Of a DNA stretch of 64,000 bases, positions 41,145 through 49,828 are shown piece by piece; the first letter of the stretch is position 1; every line of letters starts with the position of its first letter. Made by a program: the position numbers and the translations under genes. The stretch is taken from the NCBI RefSeq assembly GCF_026343295.1, contig NZ_JAPELY010000003.1, positions 620,001-684,000 of the forward strand. Reading direction: 5' to 3'. The notes under the pieces are model-generated. The model was not told the origin of the DNA. It ran no database searches and worked only from the letters and a program-made list of their open reading frames with translations. Source of the DNA: Streptomyces sp. NBC_00083 (GTDB lineage: Bacteria > Actinomycetota > Actinomycetes > Streptomycetales > Streptomycetaceae).

Positions 41145-41469
41145 CGTGCACGCCCTCTCCCCGGAACCCGTCGAACGCTCCGTATCCGAGCGCGTACGGC
41201 CGGGGGTGGACAGGGTCCGCGCAGCACGCTGCGACAAGCGGTCGAACCCGGGCGGCGAATGGTGCGGCGAGCGGTCACCGGGGCGCGGCCGGGCGCCGCG
41301 GGAGTGCGTCCGATCCAGCGATCTTTAGTCGTATCAACGGCTTTTCGGCTTGACCGGCCGGTTCTCGCGGGGTGGATTTCGGACACACCCCGATCGCATC
41401 CGCCTCGCGATCACGCGCCCGCTCGCCCCAGCCCCTCGACCGACCCTCGATCAACGGAGTCCGACGCCG
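41145..41469. other. Divergent intergenic region, 325 bp
   Basis: It lies between the sigma factor and CapA-like genes and must contain both promoters. TTTAGTCGTATCAACGG near 41320-41340 is a locally A/T-rich patch. No palindrome or clear promoter pair was found, and no gene is supported. Confidence 0.4.
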
Positions 41470-42660
41470 ATGCACAAGCCGACCCCACGCGCCCGCCACC
41501 GGGCGGCGGCCGTCGCGGCCCTCCTGCTCGCGGCCACGACGGGCTGCTCCGGCGGGCCCCGGCCCGCGCACCCGCACGACGCGCAGCACTCGCCGGCCTC
41601 CGGCGCCGCACCCGCCCAGCGCCCCTTCACCCTGGTCGCCACCGGCGACGTGCTGCCGCACGACTCGACGATCCAGCGCGCCAAGTCCGATGCCGAGGAC
41701 GGGAGTTACGACTTCCGGCCGATGCTCGCCGGGGTGAAGCCCATCATCTCCCGGGCCGATCTGGCGATCTGTCACATGGAGACGGTGTACGGCCCCGACG
41801 AGGGCCCCTTCACCGGCTACCCGGCGTTCACCTCCCCGCCGCAGGTGGCGGCCGCCCTGAAGGACACCGGATACGACTCCTGCTCGACGGCGTCCAACCA
41901 CACCCTCGACGACGGCGCCGACGGGCTCGCCCGCACCCTGAAGGCCTTCGACAAGGCGGGCCTGAAACACACCGGCTCCGGCCGCACCGCCGATGAGTCC
42001 GCGCGGCCCGCGCTGATGACGGCCGGCGGCGCCAAGGTCGCGCAGCTCGCGTACACCTACGACACCAACGGCTACCCGATGCCGGACGGGCAGCCGTGGG
42101 CGGTCCACCTCATCGACCAGAAGAAGATCATCGCGGATGCCAGGGCGGCCCGCGCCGGCGGCGCCGACGTCGTGGTCGTCAGCCTCCACTGGGGCACCGA
42201 ATGGCAGACCGAACCCGACGAGCAGCAGCTCTCCCTCGGCAAGGCGCTCACCGCGTCGAAGACGGGCGGGCGCCCCGACATCGACCTGATCCTCGGCACG
42301 CACGCACACATCCCGCAGCCCTACGAGAAGGTCAACGGGACCTGGATCGTCTACGGGGAGGGCGACCAGATCGCGGGCGAGATGTTCAACGAGACGGGCG
42401 CGCGCGACGAGCGCGGCAACATGAGCTCGATCGCCCGCTTCACCTTCACCCCGCCGGCCCGACCCGGCGCACGCTGGGAGGTCGGCAAGGCCGAGTTCGT
42501 ACCGCAGTGGATCGACGTGGAGCGCGGCCGGGTGATGAGCCTGCCCGACGCCCTCGCGAAGTCCCCCGGCAGCGAGGCCTACACCGCGACACAGCAGCAG
42601 ATCAGCGAGGCGGTGCTCAGCCGCGGCGCCGCGAAGGACGGCCTGAAGATGTCCCGCTGA
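41470..42660 (+). CDS. CapA-family lipoprotein (metallophosphatase-like)
   Basis: This 396-aa protein has a signal sequence with lipobox LAATTGC (Cys near residue 26), so it is anchored on the outer membrane face. The CapA/PgsA domain begins FTLVATGDVLPHDS, continues with ADLAICHMETVYG, STASNHTLDDGADGL, VVVVSLHWGTEWQ and GTHAHIPQPYE, and ends WIVYGEGDQIAGEM. These are the metallophosphoesterase-like motifs of the poly-gamma-glutamate synthesis protein family. CapB/CapC-type ligase genes are not nearby, so a role in polymer synthesis is uncertain. Confidence 0.92.
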   Translation: MHKPTPRARHRAAAVAALLLAATTGCSGGPRPAHPHDAQHSPASGAAPAQRPFTLVATGDVLPHDSTIQRAKSDAEDGSYDFRPMLAGVKPIISRADLAICHMETVYGPDEGPFTGYPAFTSPPQVAAALKDTGYDSCSTASNHTLDDGADGLARTLKAFDKAGLKHTGSGRTADESARPALMTAGGAKVAQLAYTYDTNGYPMPDGQPWAVHLIDQKKIIADARAARAGGADVVVVSLHWGTEWQTEPDEQQLSLGKALTASKTGGRPDIDLILGTHAHIPQPYEKVNGTWIVYGEGDQIAGEMFNETGARDERGNMSSIARFTFTPPARPGARWEVGKAEFVPQWIDVERGRVMSLPDALAKSPGSEAYTATQQQISEAVLSRGAAKDGLKMSR

Positions 42661-42676
42661 CCCGGCGGGCGGAGTG

Positions 42677-43156
42677 CTATGGCACCACGGTCACCGGCCA
42701 GCGGCCCGCCTTGACGAGGCGCACGGCCACCGAACCGATGATGCGGTGGCCCGCCGACTCGGACGCGCCCACCACCACCGCGTCCGCCGTCAGCTCGTCG
42801 GCCGCGGTCACCAGACCGGAGTAGGGGTCGCCGCGGAAGGTGTGGAACTCCCAGCGGACGTCCCAGATCTCCCGCACCCGTTCCGCCGCGGCCCTGATCT
42901 CGGCGACCAGCCCCTCGGCGATCTCCCCGGTGCTGTCGGCGACGGGCGCGCCGAGCGCGGCACCCGCCGGAAGCACCGGCTGGACGTACACGATGGCGAG
43001 CAGCGCGTTCTGGCGCCGGGCCAAACCACTGGCGTACGCCGCCGCTCTGAGCGAGGAGTCCGAGCCGTCGACGCCGGCGACGATCACCTTCGGACCGTCG
43101 GTGCCGCGCTCGAAACGCTGGGACTCGGGGTGGGGCTGGGGCCGCTGCTCTGTCAC
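42677..43156 (-). CDS. Universal stress protein (UspA family)
   Basis: This 159-aa single-domain Usp starts at GTG 43156. VIVAGVDGSDSSLRAAAYA gives the N-terminal strand and acidic residue. The ATP-binding G2xG9xGS motif is present as VVGASESAGHRIIGSVAVRL, and it ends in VTVVP. ATP-binding Usps act in dormancy or stress. It is convergent with the CapA-like gene (16 bp apart) and divergent from lysX. Confidence 0.93.
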   Translation of the reverse strand: MTEQRPQPHPESQRFERGTDGPKVIVAGVDGSDSSLRAAAYASGLARRQNALLAIVYVQPVLPAGAALGAPVADSTGEIAEGLVAEIRAAAERVREIWDVRWEFHTFRGDPYSGLVTAADELTADAVVVGASESAGHRIIGSVAVRLVKAGRWPVTVVP

Positions 43157-43214
43157 GCTGTGAGGCTAACGGGCCGGGTGGCCGCTCCGACAGGCGGCCC
43201 GGCGCCGGTCTCCC

Positions 43215-43227
43215 TAGAGTGCTGAAC
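43215..43227 (+). promoter_or_regulatory. -10 element before lysX, predicted leaderless
   Basis: TAGAGT (43215-43220) is followed by 7 nt and ATG 43228. No ribosome site precedes this ATG; the alternative GTG at 43219 would lie inside the -10 element. Confidence 0.5.
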
Positions 43228-46200
43228 ATGACTGTCAGCGAGACGGCGCCGATACCGTCCAGGACCGGCTTCTCGGGCCGGGTCCCGGAAGGGTTCGCGA
43301 TGTTCTTCGGCGTGCTCGGCCTGTTCTGCGCCGTCATCGCGCTCATCCCCCCGCTGCGCAGCGGGCTCCACCCCGTCTCGTGGTTCCTGGACCGGGTCAC
43401 CGTGCCGGTCAGCGCCAACCTCGCGTACGCCGTCTTCCTGCTGCTGCTCGCGGCCGCGATCGGCGCCCGCAAGAAGGTCGCCTGGTGGCTGGTCGTCATC
43501 TACCTGGGCCTGCTGTTCCTGCTCGACGTGCTGCTCGTCTCCGTCACCGAATGGGCCTGGATCCCCAACGGCGTCTTCTGCGGCGCGGCCCTGGTGATCC
43601 TCGTCGTGGCCCGCAAGCAGTTCTACGCGGAGACCCGCAGGGGCGCCTTCCGCCGGGCCATCGGGGTGCTCTGTCTAGGCCTCGCCGCCGGTGTCCTCGT
43701 CGGCTGGGGCCTGGTCGAGCTGTTCCCCGGCACGCTGCCGCGCGGCCAGCGCCTGCTGTGGGCCTCCAACCGCGTCCTCGGCGGGCTCGCGTCGGGCGGC
43801 CAGTTCGACGGGAACCCACCCAGACCCCTGTACTTCTTCCTCGGCCTGTTCGGCGCCATCGCGCTGCTGACGGCGGCCTCCACGCTCTTCCGCTCGCAGC
43901 GCATGGAAGCCGCCCTGCACGGCGACGAGGAGCCCCGTATCCGGGCCCTGCTCGGCGCGTACGGCCGCCAGGACTCGCTCGGCTACTTCGCCACCCGCCG
44001 GGACAAGGCCGTGGTCTTCTCGCCCAACGGCAAGGCCGCCGTCACCTACCGGGTCGAGACCGGTGTGGCGCTCGCCAGCGGCGACCCCGTCGGCGACGCC
44101 GGCGCCTGGGGCCCGGCCATCGAGGCCTGGCTCGACATCGCCCGCCAGTACGCCTGGGCGCCCGCCGTGATGGGCGCGTCCGAAGAGGGCGCGACCGCCT
44201 ACGCACGGCACGGGCTCGGCGCCATCCAGCTCGGCGACGAGGCGATCCTGAACGTCGCCAAGTTCGACCTCGACGGCCGCGACATGCGCGTCACCCGGCA
44301 GGCCGTCCACCGCGTCGCGCGGACCGGCGCCACCACCCGCATCCGCCGCCACTCGGCGCTCAGCGACGAGGAGATGCAGCAGATCGTGGACCGCGCCGAC
44401 GCCTGGCGCGACACCGAGACCGAGCGCGGCTTCTCGATGGCGCTCGACCGGCTCGGCGACCCCGCCGACGGCGACTGTCTGCTCGTCGAGGCCTTCGACG
44501 CCGACGGCAAACTGATCGCGCTGCTCTCCTTCGTGCCCTGGGGCCCCGACGGCATCTCGCTCGACCTGATGCGCCGCGACCGCAGCGCCCCCAACGGCGT
44601 GATGGAGTTCATGGTCGCCGAACTGTGCGCCGCCGTGCCGAAGTTGGGGGTCCGACGGGTCTCGCTCAACTTCGCGGTGTTCCGCTCGGCCTTCGAGGAG
44701 GGCGCCCGCATCGGCGCCGGGCCCGTGCTGCGGCTGTGGCGCCGACTGCTGCTCATCTTCTCCAAGTGGTGGCAGCTCGAAGCCCTCTACCGCTCCAACG
44801 TGAAGTACCAGCCCCAGTGGTTCCCCCGCTTCCTGTGCTACGGCGACGCGGGCTCGCTCGCCCGCATCGGCCTCGCCTCCGGCATCGCCGAGGGCTTCGT
44901 CTCCGTACCGAGCCTGCGCAAGCTGTGGGGCAAGGGGCGGCCCAGGGGCGTCACCAAGCCCGTCACCACCGCGGGGCTCCCCTCCATCGAGGCGCTCGGC
45001 CTCGCCGGCATCGACCCCACCGGGCTGACGGAACGTCAACTCCCGGACCAGGAGCGGGTACGCCACCGCAAGCTGGACCGGCTGCGCGCGGACGGCACCG
45101 AGCCCTACCCCGTCGTCATCGCCGCCCGCACCCACACCCTGGCCCGGCTCAGGGCCGCCGGCGAGGGCATGGAGGCCACGGTCGCGGGACGCGTCATGGC
45201 CGTACGCGACTTCGGCGGCGTCGTCTTCGCCGTGCTGCGCGACTGGTCCGGCGACCTCCAGGTGGTCCTCACGCGGGAGGGTGCGGGCGCCACCGTCCTC
45301 GGCCGGTTCACCCACGACGTCGACCTCGGCGACCACATCACCGCCACGGGCACCACCGCCACCACCGAGAAGGGCGAGTTCTCGCTCTTCGCCACCGGCT
45401 GGCAGATGACCGCCAAATGCCTGCGCCCGCTGCCCGACAAGCGACGCGGCCTCGCCGACCCCGAGGCCCGGGTGCGCCGGCGCTACCTCGACCTGGTGGC
45501 GAGCCCCGAGGCGCGCGACGTGGTCCGGCACCGCTCCACCGCCGTCCAGGCGCTGCGCCAGGGCCTGCTGGACCGGGGCTACCTGGAGGTCGAGACGCCG
45601 ATGCTCCAGCAGATCCACGGCGGCGCCAACGCCCGCCCCTTCACCACCCACATCAACGCCTACGACCTCGACCTCTATCTGCGCATCGCACCCGAGCTGT
45701 ACCTCAAACGGCTCTGCGTCGGCGGCGTGGAGAAGGTCTTCGAGATGGGCCGCACCTTCCGCAACGAAGGCGTCTCCTACAAGCACAACCCCGAGTTCAC
45801 GATGTTGGAGGCCTACCAGGCCTTCGCCGACTACGACGTCATGCTCGACCTCACCCGCGAACTGATCCAGGGCGCCGCCACCGCCGCCTTCGGCTCCCCG
45901 ATCGCCCGCAAGGCGGGTCCGGACGGAAAGGTCGTCGAGTACGACATCTCGGGGCCCTGGCCCGTCAAGACGCTCTACGGGGCGGTCTCCGAGGCGCTCG
46001 GCGAGGAGATCGGCGCCGACACCGACGAACAGGCGCTGCGCCGGCTCTGCGACCGCGCCGGGGTGCCGCACACCCCGGAGAACACGCGCGGCGACGTCGT
46101 CCTCGAAATGTACGAGCGGCTCGTCGAGGAGAAGACCCAGCTGCCCACCTTCTACAAGGACTTCCCGACCGAGGTCTCCCCTCTGACCCGCCAGCACCGC

Positions 46201-46497
46201 ACCGACCCGAGGCTCGCCGAACGCTGGGACCTCGTCGCGTTCGGCACCGAACTGGGCACCGCCTACTCGGAGTTGACCGACCCCGTCGAGCAGCGCCGCA
46301 GGCTCACCGCGCAGTCGCTCCTCGCGGCGGGCGGCGACCCCGAGGCGATGGAGATCGACGAGGACTTCCTCGACGCGCTCGAATACGCGATGCCGCCCAC
46401 CGGGGGCCTCGGCATCGGCGTGGACCGGCTCGTCATGTTCCTCACCGGGCTCACCATTCGCGAGACCCTGCCCTTCCCGCTGGTCCGCCGTAGCTGA
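43228..46497 (+). CDS. lysX: Bifunctional lysylphosphatidylglycerol synthetase / lysyl-tRNA synthetase
   Basis: This 1089-aa fusion starts with about five or six membrane helices (residues 20-215), then a DUF2156/MprF-type transferase domain (about 225-560, with AVVFSPNGKAAVTYRVE, WGPDGISLDLMRRD and FVSLNFAVF-like block VSLNFAVFRSAFEEGA). A class II lysyl-tRNA synthetase follows (about 590-1089): an OB-fold with VAGRVMAVRDFGGVVFAVL, RYLDLVASPEARDV, ETPMLQQIHGGANARPF, EMGRTFRNEGVSYKHNPEF and GGLGIGVDRLVMFLTG. It charges lysine and transfers it to phosphatidylglycerol, lowering surface charge and protecting against cationic peptides. Confidence 0.96.
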   Translation: MTVSETAPIPSRTGFSGRVPEGFAMFFGVLGLFCAVIALIPPLRSGLHPVSWFLDRVTVPVSANLAYAVFLLLLAAAIGARKKVAWWLVVIYLGLLFLLDVLLVSVTEWAWIPNGVFCGAALVILVVARKQFYAETRRGAFRRAIGVLCLGLAAGVLVGWGLVELFPGTLPRGQRLLWASNRVLGGLASGGQFDGNPPRPLYFFLGLFGAIALLTAASTLFRSQRMEAALHGDEEPRIRALLGAYGRQDSLGYFATRRDKAVVFSPNGKAAVTYRVETGVALASGDPVGDAGAWGPAIEAWLDIARQYAWAPAVMGASEEGATAYARHGLGAIQLGDEAILNVAKFDLDGRDMRVTRQAVHRVARTGATTRIRRHSALSDEEMQQIVDRADAWRDTETERGFSMALDRLGDPADGDCLLVEAFDADGKLIALLSFVPWGPDGISLDLMRRDRSAPNGVMEFMVAELCAAVPKLGVRRVSLNFAVFRSAFEEGARIGAGPVLRLWRRLLLIFSKWWQLEALYRSNVKYQPQWFPRFLCYGDAGSLARIGLASGIAEGFVSVPSLRKLWGKGRPRGVTKPVTTAGLPSIEALGLAGIDPTGLTERQLPDQERVRHRKLDRLRADGTEPYPVVIAARTHTLARLRAAGEGMEATVAGRVMAVRDFGGVVFAVLRDWSGDLQVVLTREGAGATVLGRFTHDVDLGDHITATGTTATTEKGEFSLFATGWQMTAKCLRPLPDKRRGLADPEARVRRRYLDLVASPEARDVVRHRSTAVQALRQGLLDRGYLEVETPMLQQIHGGANARPFTTHINAYDLDLYLRIAPELYLKRLCVGGVEKVFEMGRTFRNEGVSYKHNPEFTMLEAYQAFADYDVMLDLTRELIQGAATAAFGSPIARKAGPDGKVVEYDISGPWPVKTLYGAVSEALGEEIGADTDEQALRRLCDRAGVPHTPENTRGDVVLEMYERLVEEKTQLPTFYKDFPTEVSPLTRQHRTDPRLAERWDLVAFGTELGTAYSELTDPVEQRRRLTAQSLLAAGGDPEAMEIDEDFLDALEYAMPPTGGLGIGVDRLVMFLTGLTIRETLPFPLVRRS

Positions 46498-46591
46498 CCG
46501 GGGCCGCGAACGGTACCGCCGGGTGACTCCATTCGTGCCGGTGTCGCGCGGGCGCGGACGTTTCGCGGGCCCCGCCGCGGGCGGCAGGTCC

Positions 46592-46597
46592 TAATCT
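46592..46597 (+). promoter_or_regulatory. -10 element, leaderless minigene start
   Basis: TAATCT lies 6 nt before ATG 46604, the classic spacing for a leaderless Streptomyces mRNA. Confidence 0.55.
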
Positions 46598-46603
46598 TCC
46601 GCC

Positions 46604-46630
46604 ATGACGAACAAAAGCCGTATGTCATGA
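46604..46630 (+). CDS. Possible 8-codon leader minigene
   Basis: ATG 46604 directs MTNKSRMS and stops at TGA 46628-46630, which overlaps an in-frame ATG of the deacetylase (46627). The upstream TAATCT predicts that translation begins here without a leader. It may feed ribosomes to the deacetylase start, or be incidental. Confidence 0.4.
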   Translation: MTNKSRMS

Positions 46631-46644
46631 AAAGGGATCAGATG

Positions 46645-47487
46645 GTCCCCAGTCGGCGGACACTGCTCCGTGTCACCGCCTGCCTCGGAGCCGCCGCGGC
46701 GGTCCGCATGCTGACCGCCGAGGACACCGGCGCCCCGGCGCCCGAGCCCCACTCCGCTCCGGCCGCGGGACCCAAGGCCGCGCAGCCCAAGGCGGCTCCC
46801 GTCCGGCCGCGGGCCGGCGCGTACCGCCTGGAACCCATGACCGCCTACACCCCGCCCCGCTACCACACCGCGCTCCCGCCGGTGCGGACCAGACCGTTCC
46901 TGAGCATGCCCCAGCTCGGCGAGCACTCGATGGTCCTCACCTTCGACGACGGGCCCGATCCCCGCTACACCCCCGGCATCCTCAAGACCCTGCGCGAACA
47001 CGACGTGCGCGCGGTGTTCTTCCTGTGCGGCGAGATGGCCACCGACAACCGGGACCTGCTGCGCGAGATGCGCGACGACGGACACGTCATCGGCAACCAC
47101 ACCTGGACCCACCCCCAGCTCAACAAGACGCCCCCCGCCAAGATCCGCGACGAGATCGGCCGCACCAGCGAGGTCATCGAGCAGACCCTCGGCGAGCCGC
47201 CGCAGTGGTTCCGCGCGCCCTACGGGGCGTGGAACCGCAACGTGTTCGAGATCCAGGCCGAGATGGGCATGGAGCCGCTCGCGTGGACCGTCGACACCCT
47301 CGACTGGACCACGCCCGGCACGCCGACCATCATCCGCCGGGTCCTGGACGGCGCGGCGCCCGGCGTCGTGGTGCTCTCGCACGACGCGGGCGGCGACCGC
47401 TCGCAGAGCGTGGCCGCCCTGCGCACCTACCTGCCCGAACTCCTCGCGCAGGGCTACCGGTTGAAGGTGCCGCCGCGCCGCAGATGA
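46645..47487 (+). CDS. Secreted polysaccharide deacetylase (NodB domain)
   Basis: This 280-aa CE4 enzyme starts at ATG 46645 behind AAGGGA; ATG 46627 is an in-frame alternative. SRRTLLRVTACLGAAAAV is a Tat-like signal. NodB motifs are TFDDGPDPRYTP (catalytic Asp and metal Asp), GNHTWTHPQL (the His metal ligands), RAPYGAWN, DTLDWTTPGT and VVLSHDAGG. It would remove acetyl groups from peptidoglycan or another surface glycan. It is convergent with the sortase gene (9 bp apart), in a stretch rich in envelope genes. Confidence 0.93.
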   Translation, partial: VPSRRTLLRVTACLGAAAAVRMLTAEDTGAPAPEPHSAPAAGPKAAQPKAAPVRPRAGAYRLEPMTAYTPPRYHTALPPVRTRPFLSMPQLGEHSMVLTFDDGPDPRYTPGILKTLREHDVRAVFFLCGEMATDNRDLLREMRDDGHVIGNHTWTHPQLNKTPPAKIRDEIGRTSEVIEQTLGEPPQWFRAPYGAWNRNVFEIQAEMGMEPLAWTVDTLDWTTPGTPTIIRRVLDGAAPGVVVLSHDAGGDRSQSVAALRTYLPELLAQGYRLKVPPRRR

Positions 47488-47496
47488 GCCCCCCGG

Positions 47497-48156
47497 CTAC
47501 TTCACGGACACCAGGCGCGCGAAGGCCACCACGTTCCCGTCGTACCCCCGGGCCCTGGAGAAGCCGCCGCCACACGTGATCACCCGGAGTTCCGGGTGCC
47601 CGGTGTCGCCGTACACCCGGGCGCCCGGGAAGGTGGCCTTGGAGAAGACCTCGACCCCGTACACCTCGAACACCGCGGTGCGGCCGTCGAAGCGCTGCAC
47701 CTCGATGTGGTTGCCCTTCTGGAGCGAACCGAGCCCGTAGAAGACCGCCGGGCCCTTCATGTTGTCGACGTGGCCGACGATCACCGACGTACCGCGCATG
47801 CCCGGGGCCACGCCGTTCTGGTACCAGCCCGCCAGGTTCGGGTCCTCCGGCGGGGGAGCCTGCACCCAGCCCTGGGCGTCGGTGCCGACGTCCATGACCG
47901 GCGCGTCCACGTTGATCGACTCGATCCGCACCCGGGAGGCCGGGGCGAACGGCAGCGGCTGGAGCGCCGCGGCGGCGGGAGGCGCGGACGCGGTCCCCGC
48001 CCCGCTGGTCAGCGCCGCCGCCGCGGCCGGCTGCGGCGGGCCCATCGTCACATCCGCACCGTTGCGCATCAGCGCGAGGCCGGTGAGCATCACCAGGGCA
48101 AGAGCCCCCCACGGGGAACGCCTGCGACGTTCCATGCCGCTCTCTTCGTGCGCCAT
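47497..48156 (-). CDS. Class F sortase
   Basis: This 219-aa protein has an N-terminal membrane anchor (WGALALVMLTGLALM) and a low-complexity Ala/Pro stalk. The sortase beta-barrel follows: RIESINVDAPVMDVG, GTSVIVGHVDN with the catalytic His, and RVITCGGGFSRARGYDGNVVAF with the catalytic Cys; the Arg lies in that last block. The architecture and size match actinobacterial class F enzymes, whose substrates are poorly known. Two small surface proteins encoded just to the right are the nearest candidates, though neither has a clear LPXTG motif. Confidence 0.93.
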   Translation of the reverse strand: MAHEESGMERRRRSPWGALALVMLTGLALMRNGADVTMGPPQPAAAAALTSGAGTASAPPAAAALQPLPFAPASRVRIESINVDAPVMDVGTDAQGWVQAPPPEDPNLAGWYQNGVAPGMRGTSVIVGHVDNMKGPAVFYGLGSLQKGNHIEVQRFDGRTAVFEVYGVEVFSKATFPGARVYGDTGHPELRVITCGGGFSRARGYDGNVVAFARLVSVK

Positions 48157-48485
48157 GTCTTCTCGTCAACTCCTTCGCCGTCCACCCTCAGCGCGCCTTC
48201 GAGCACCGTAAGGGCGGGGTGGCCGCTCGGCGATCGGAGGGCGGCGAACGGGTGCCGTCCAGCGGGCCTGACCCATCCGGGTCATCGCGCGGCGAAATTG
48301 ATCTGACGGTCCGTGACCTGCGGGTCCGTCAGATTCCGGGGCCGTTGGGGGACGCGCGGTTCACCAGGGTGGATCAGTGCCGAAATGCGGCTTGTATGAG
48401 CGGCGGTGAGGGTTCGACGTGGGAGGCGTACTCGTCGATCATCCCGGGGCACGGCTCCGGGGCGTCCTCCCATGGAGGTTCAACG
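48157..48485. promoter_or_regulatory. Divergent regulatory region with two palindromes
   Basis: TGACCC-ATCC-GGGTCA (48269-48284) is a perfect 6-bp dyad. ATCTGACGG and CCGTCAGAT (48301-48309 and 48326-48334) are perfect 9-bp arms enclosing an inner GACC/GGTC pair, so the whole 34-bp element can fold into one hairpin. Both lie between the sortase and surface-protein genes. No gene is supported in the 329 bp. Confidence 0.65.
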
Positions 48486-48971
48486 ATGCGTGCTTCACGC
48501 GCTCTAACGGTGGCGCTGGCGGTCGGGGCCGCGGTCGGGTTCGCCGCCCCGGCAGCCGTCGCAGGGGGCCCGCCGTCCGGCGGCCCGACCAGTGTCGAAG
48601 TCGACCCCTCCTCGGTCCACCAGGGCGCCACCCTGAGGATCACCGCCAGGGGCTGCCAGAACGGCGGCAGGGTCAGCTCGAACGCCTTCGACGAGGTCCA
48701 CCTGTCGTCGGGCGACATCAACTACGCGACCGCCCGGATCCACGACCACACGACGCCGGGCAACTACAGCCTGGCCGTCAAGTGCAACGACAACGACCGG
48801 GTCGCGACGCGCAGCTTCCGGGTCCTCGAGGGCCGGGGCGCCGACGGCGGCCTCGGCGGCGCCGCGGGCCCGACCGGCACCGAGATGGCGATCGGCGGCG
48901 GCCTGGCCGGCACCGCCGCGATCGGCGGCGCGCTGTTCCTCGCCCGCCGCCGCGCAGGCGTACGGGTCTGA
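48486..48971 (+). CDS. Ig-like surface protein with C-terminal membrane anchor
   Basis: This 161-aa protein starts at ATG 48486 behind GGAGG. It has a signal peptide (ALTVALAVGAAVGFAAPAAVAG), an Ig-like beta domain starting VEVDPSSVHQGATLRITARGC and closing YSLAVKCNDND (one Cys pair), a Gly-rich linker, then a membrane helix (MAIGGGLAGTAAIGGALFLA) with an RRR cytoplasmic end. It has no LPXTG, only a PTGTE stretch before the helix. The gene facing it at 49065-49625 is a paralogue, and it lies beside the class F sortase gene. Confidence 0.85.
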   Translation: MRASRALTVALAVGAAVGFAAPAAVAGGPPSGGPTSVEVDPSSVHQGATLRITARGCQNGGRVSSNAFDEVHLSSGDINYATARIHDHTTPGNYSLAVKCNDNDRVATRSFRVLEGRGADGGLGGAAGPTGTEMAIGGGLAGTAAIGGALFLARRRAGVRV

Positions 48972-49003
48972 CCGGACGAACCTCCCGGGAGGACCCCAAC
49001 GAT

Positions 49004-49043
49004 CCGTCGCCCCCGAGTCCTGGCCAGGACTCGGGGGCGACGG
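49004..49043. terminator. Perfect 20-bp palindrome, bidirectional terminator
   Basis: CCGTCGCCCCCGAGTCCTGG is followed directly by its complement, giving an 18-bp stem with a minimal loop between the two convergent surface-protein genes. Confidence 0.88.
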
Positions 49044-49064
49044 GTGTGACGGGGGCGCGGGGGC

Positions 49065-49625
49065 TCAGTGCTGGCGCCCGCCGGAGCGCCGGCGCAGCAC
49101 GTAGAACACCCCGGCGCCGGCCACCGCGATCAGCGAGGCCCCGACCGCGAGTTCGACCGTGTCGAGGTCGCCGCCGGCGCTGCCGCCGAGGCCGCCCCGG
49201 ACGCCGAGCGGCGAGATGGTGGACCGCACCGTGGGGCGGACGGTCGGCCGGACGGTGGAGCTGGTGGTCGGCGAGGCGCCGGTGATCGTCAGCTGCGAGG
49301 TGCGCCGCGTGCCGTCGCAGGTGAACGTCACGGTGTAGGTGGCGCCGCGCTTGGCGTCCCGGTCGACCGTCGCGTTGCGCGAGCTGTTCTGGGGGACGCT
49401 GACGGTGTCGAACACCCCGGAGGACACGGTGGCCTCGACGGGGCAGTTGGTGACGTTCAGGGTGACCTGGCCGCCCGGTGCGGTCACGGACGGGGTGATG
49501 CTGAAGGCGAACGACGTGTCGTTGGCGGCGTGGGGGCTGGTCTGGGCCGCCATGGCGGTGGACGGGGCGAGCGCGAGCGCGCCGGCGCCGATGAGTGCGG
49601 CGGATGCGATGCGTATCGCGCCCAT
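49065..49625 (-). CDS. Ig-like surface protein, paralogue of its neighbour
   Basis: This 186-aa protein starts at ATG 49625 behind GGAGGA. It has a signal peptide (ASAALIGAGALALAPSTAMA), an Ig-like domain (FSITPSVTAPGGQVTLNVTNC to YTVTFTCDGT with a matching Cys pair), a Thr/Val/Pro linker containing TVRPTVRPTVR, and a C-terminal helix (VELAVGASLIAVAGAGVFYVL) ending in RRR. Domain order, spacing of the Cys pair and tail match the protein at 48486-48971, so the two look like an inverted duplication sharing one terminator. There is no LPXTG motif. Confidence 0.85.
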   Translation of the reverse strand: MGAIRIASAALIGAGALALAPSTAMAAQTSPHAANDTSFAFSITPSVTAPGGQVTLNVTNCPVEATVSSGVFDTVSVPQNSSRNATVDRDAKRGATYTVTFTCDGTRRTSQLTITGASPTTSSTVRPTVRPTVRSTISPLGVRGGLGGSAGGDLDTVELAVGASLIAVAGAGVFYVLRRRSGGRQH

Positions 49626-49828
49626 GGTCAATCCTCCGGTCCCCGAGGAGCAGCTGCGGAACCGATTCCACAAAGGGGTGAAATGCACCTCGATGCCCGA
49701 AACGCTAGGAGGCGGCCCGGCGTGTCGCGATCCGTGTCCGGCGAATGGGGCATCCTCGTCCCCCGCCCGGCCGAGCGGACACCGCGCCGCGACGGCGCGG
49801 TGCCGGGGTGCGGCCGGGCGCCGGCGCG

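Noticed and set aside
43675..46197. Leftward 840-aa open frame
   Set aside because: Antisense to lysX; lacks recognisable motifs.
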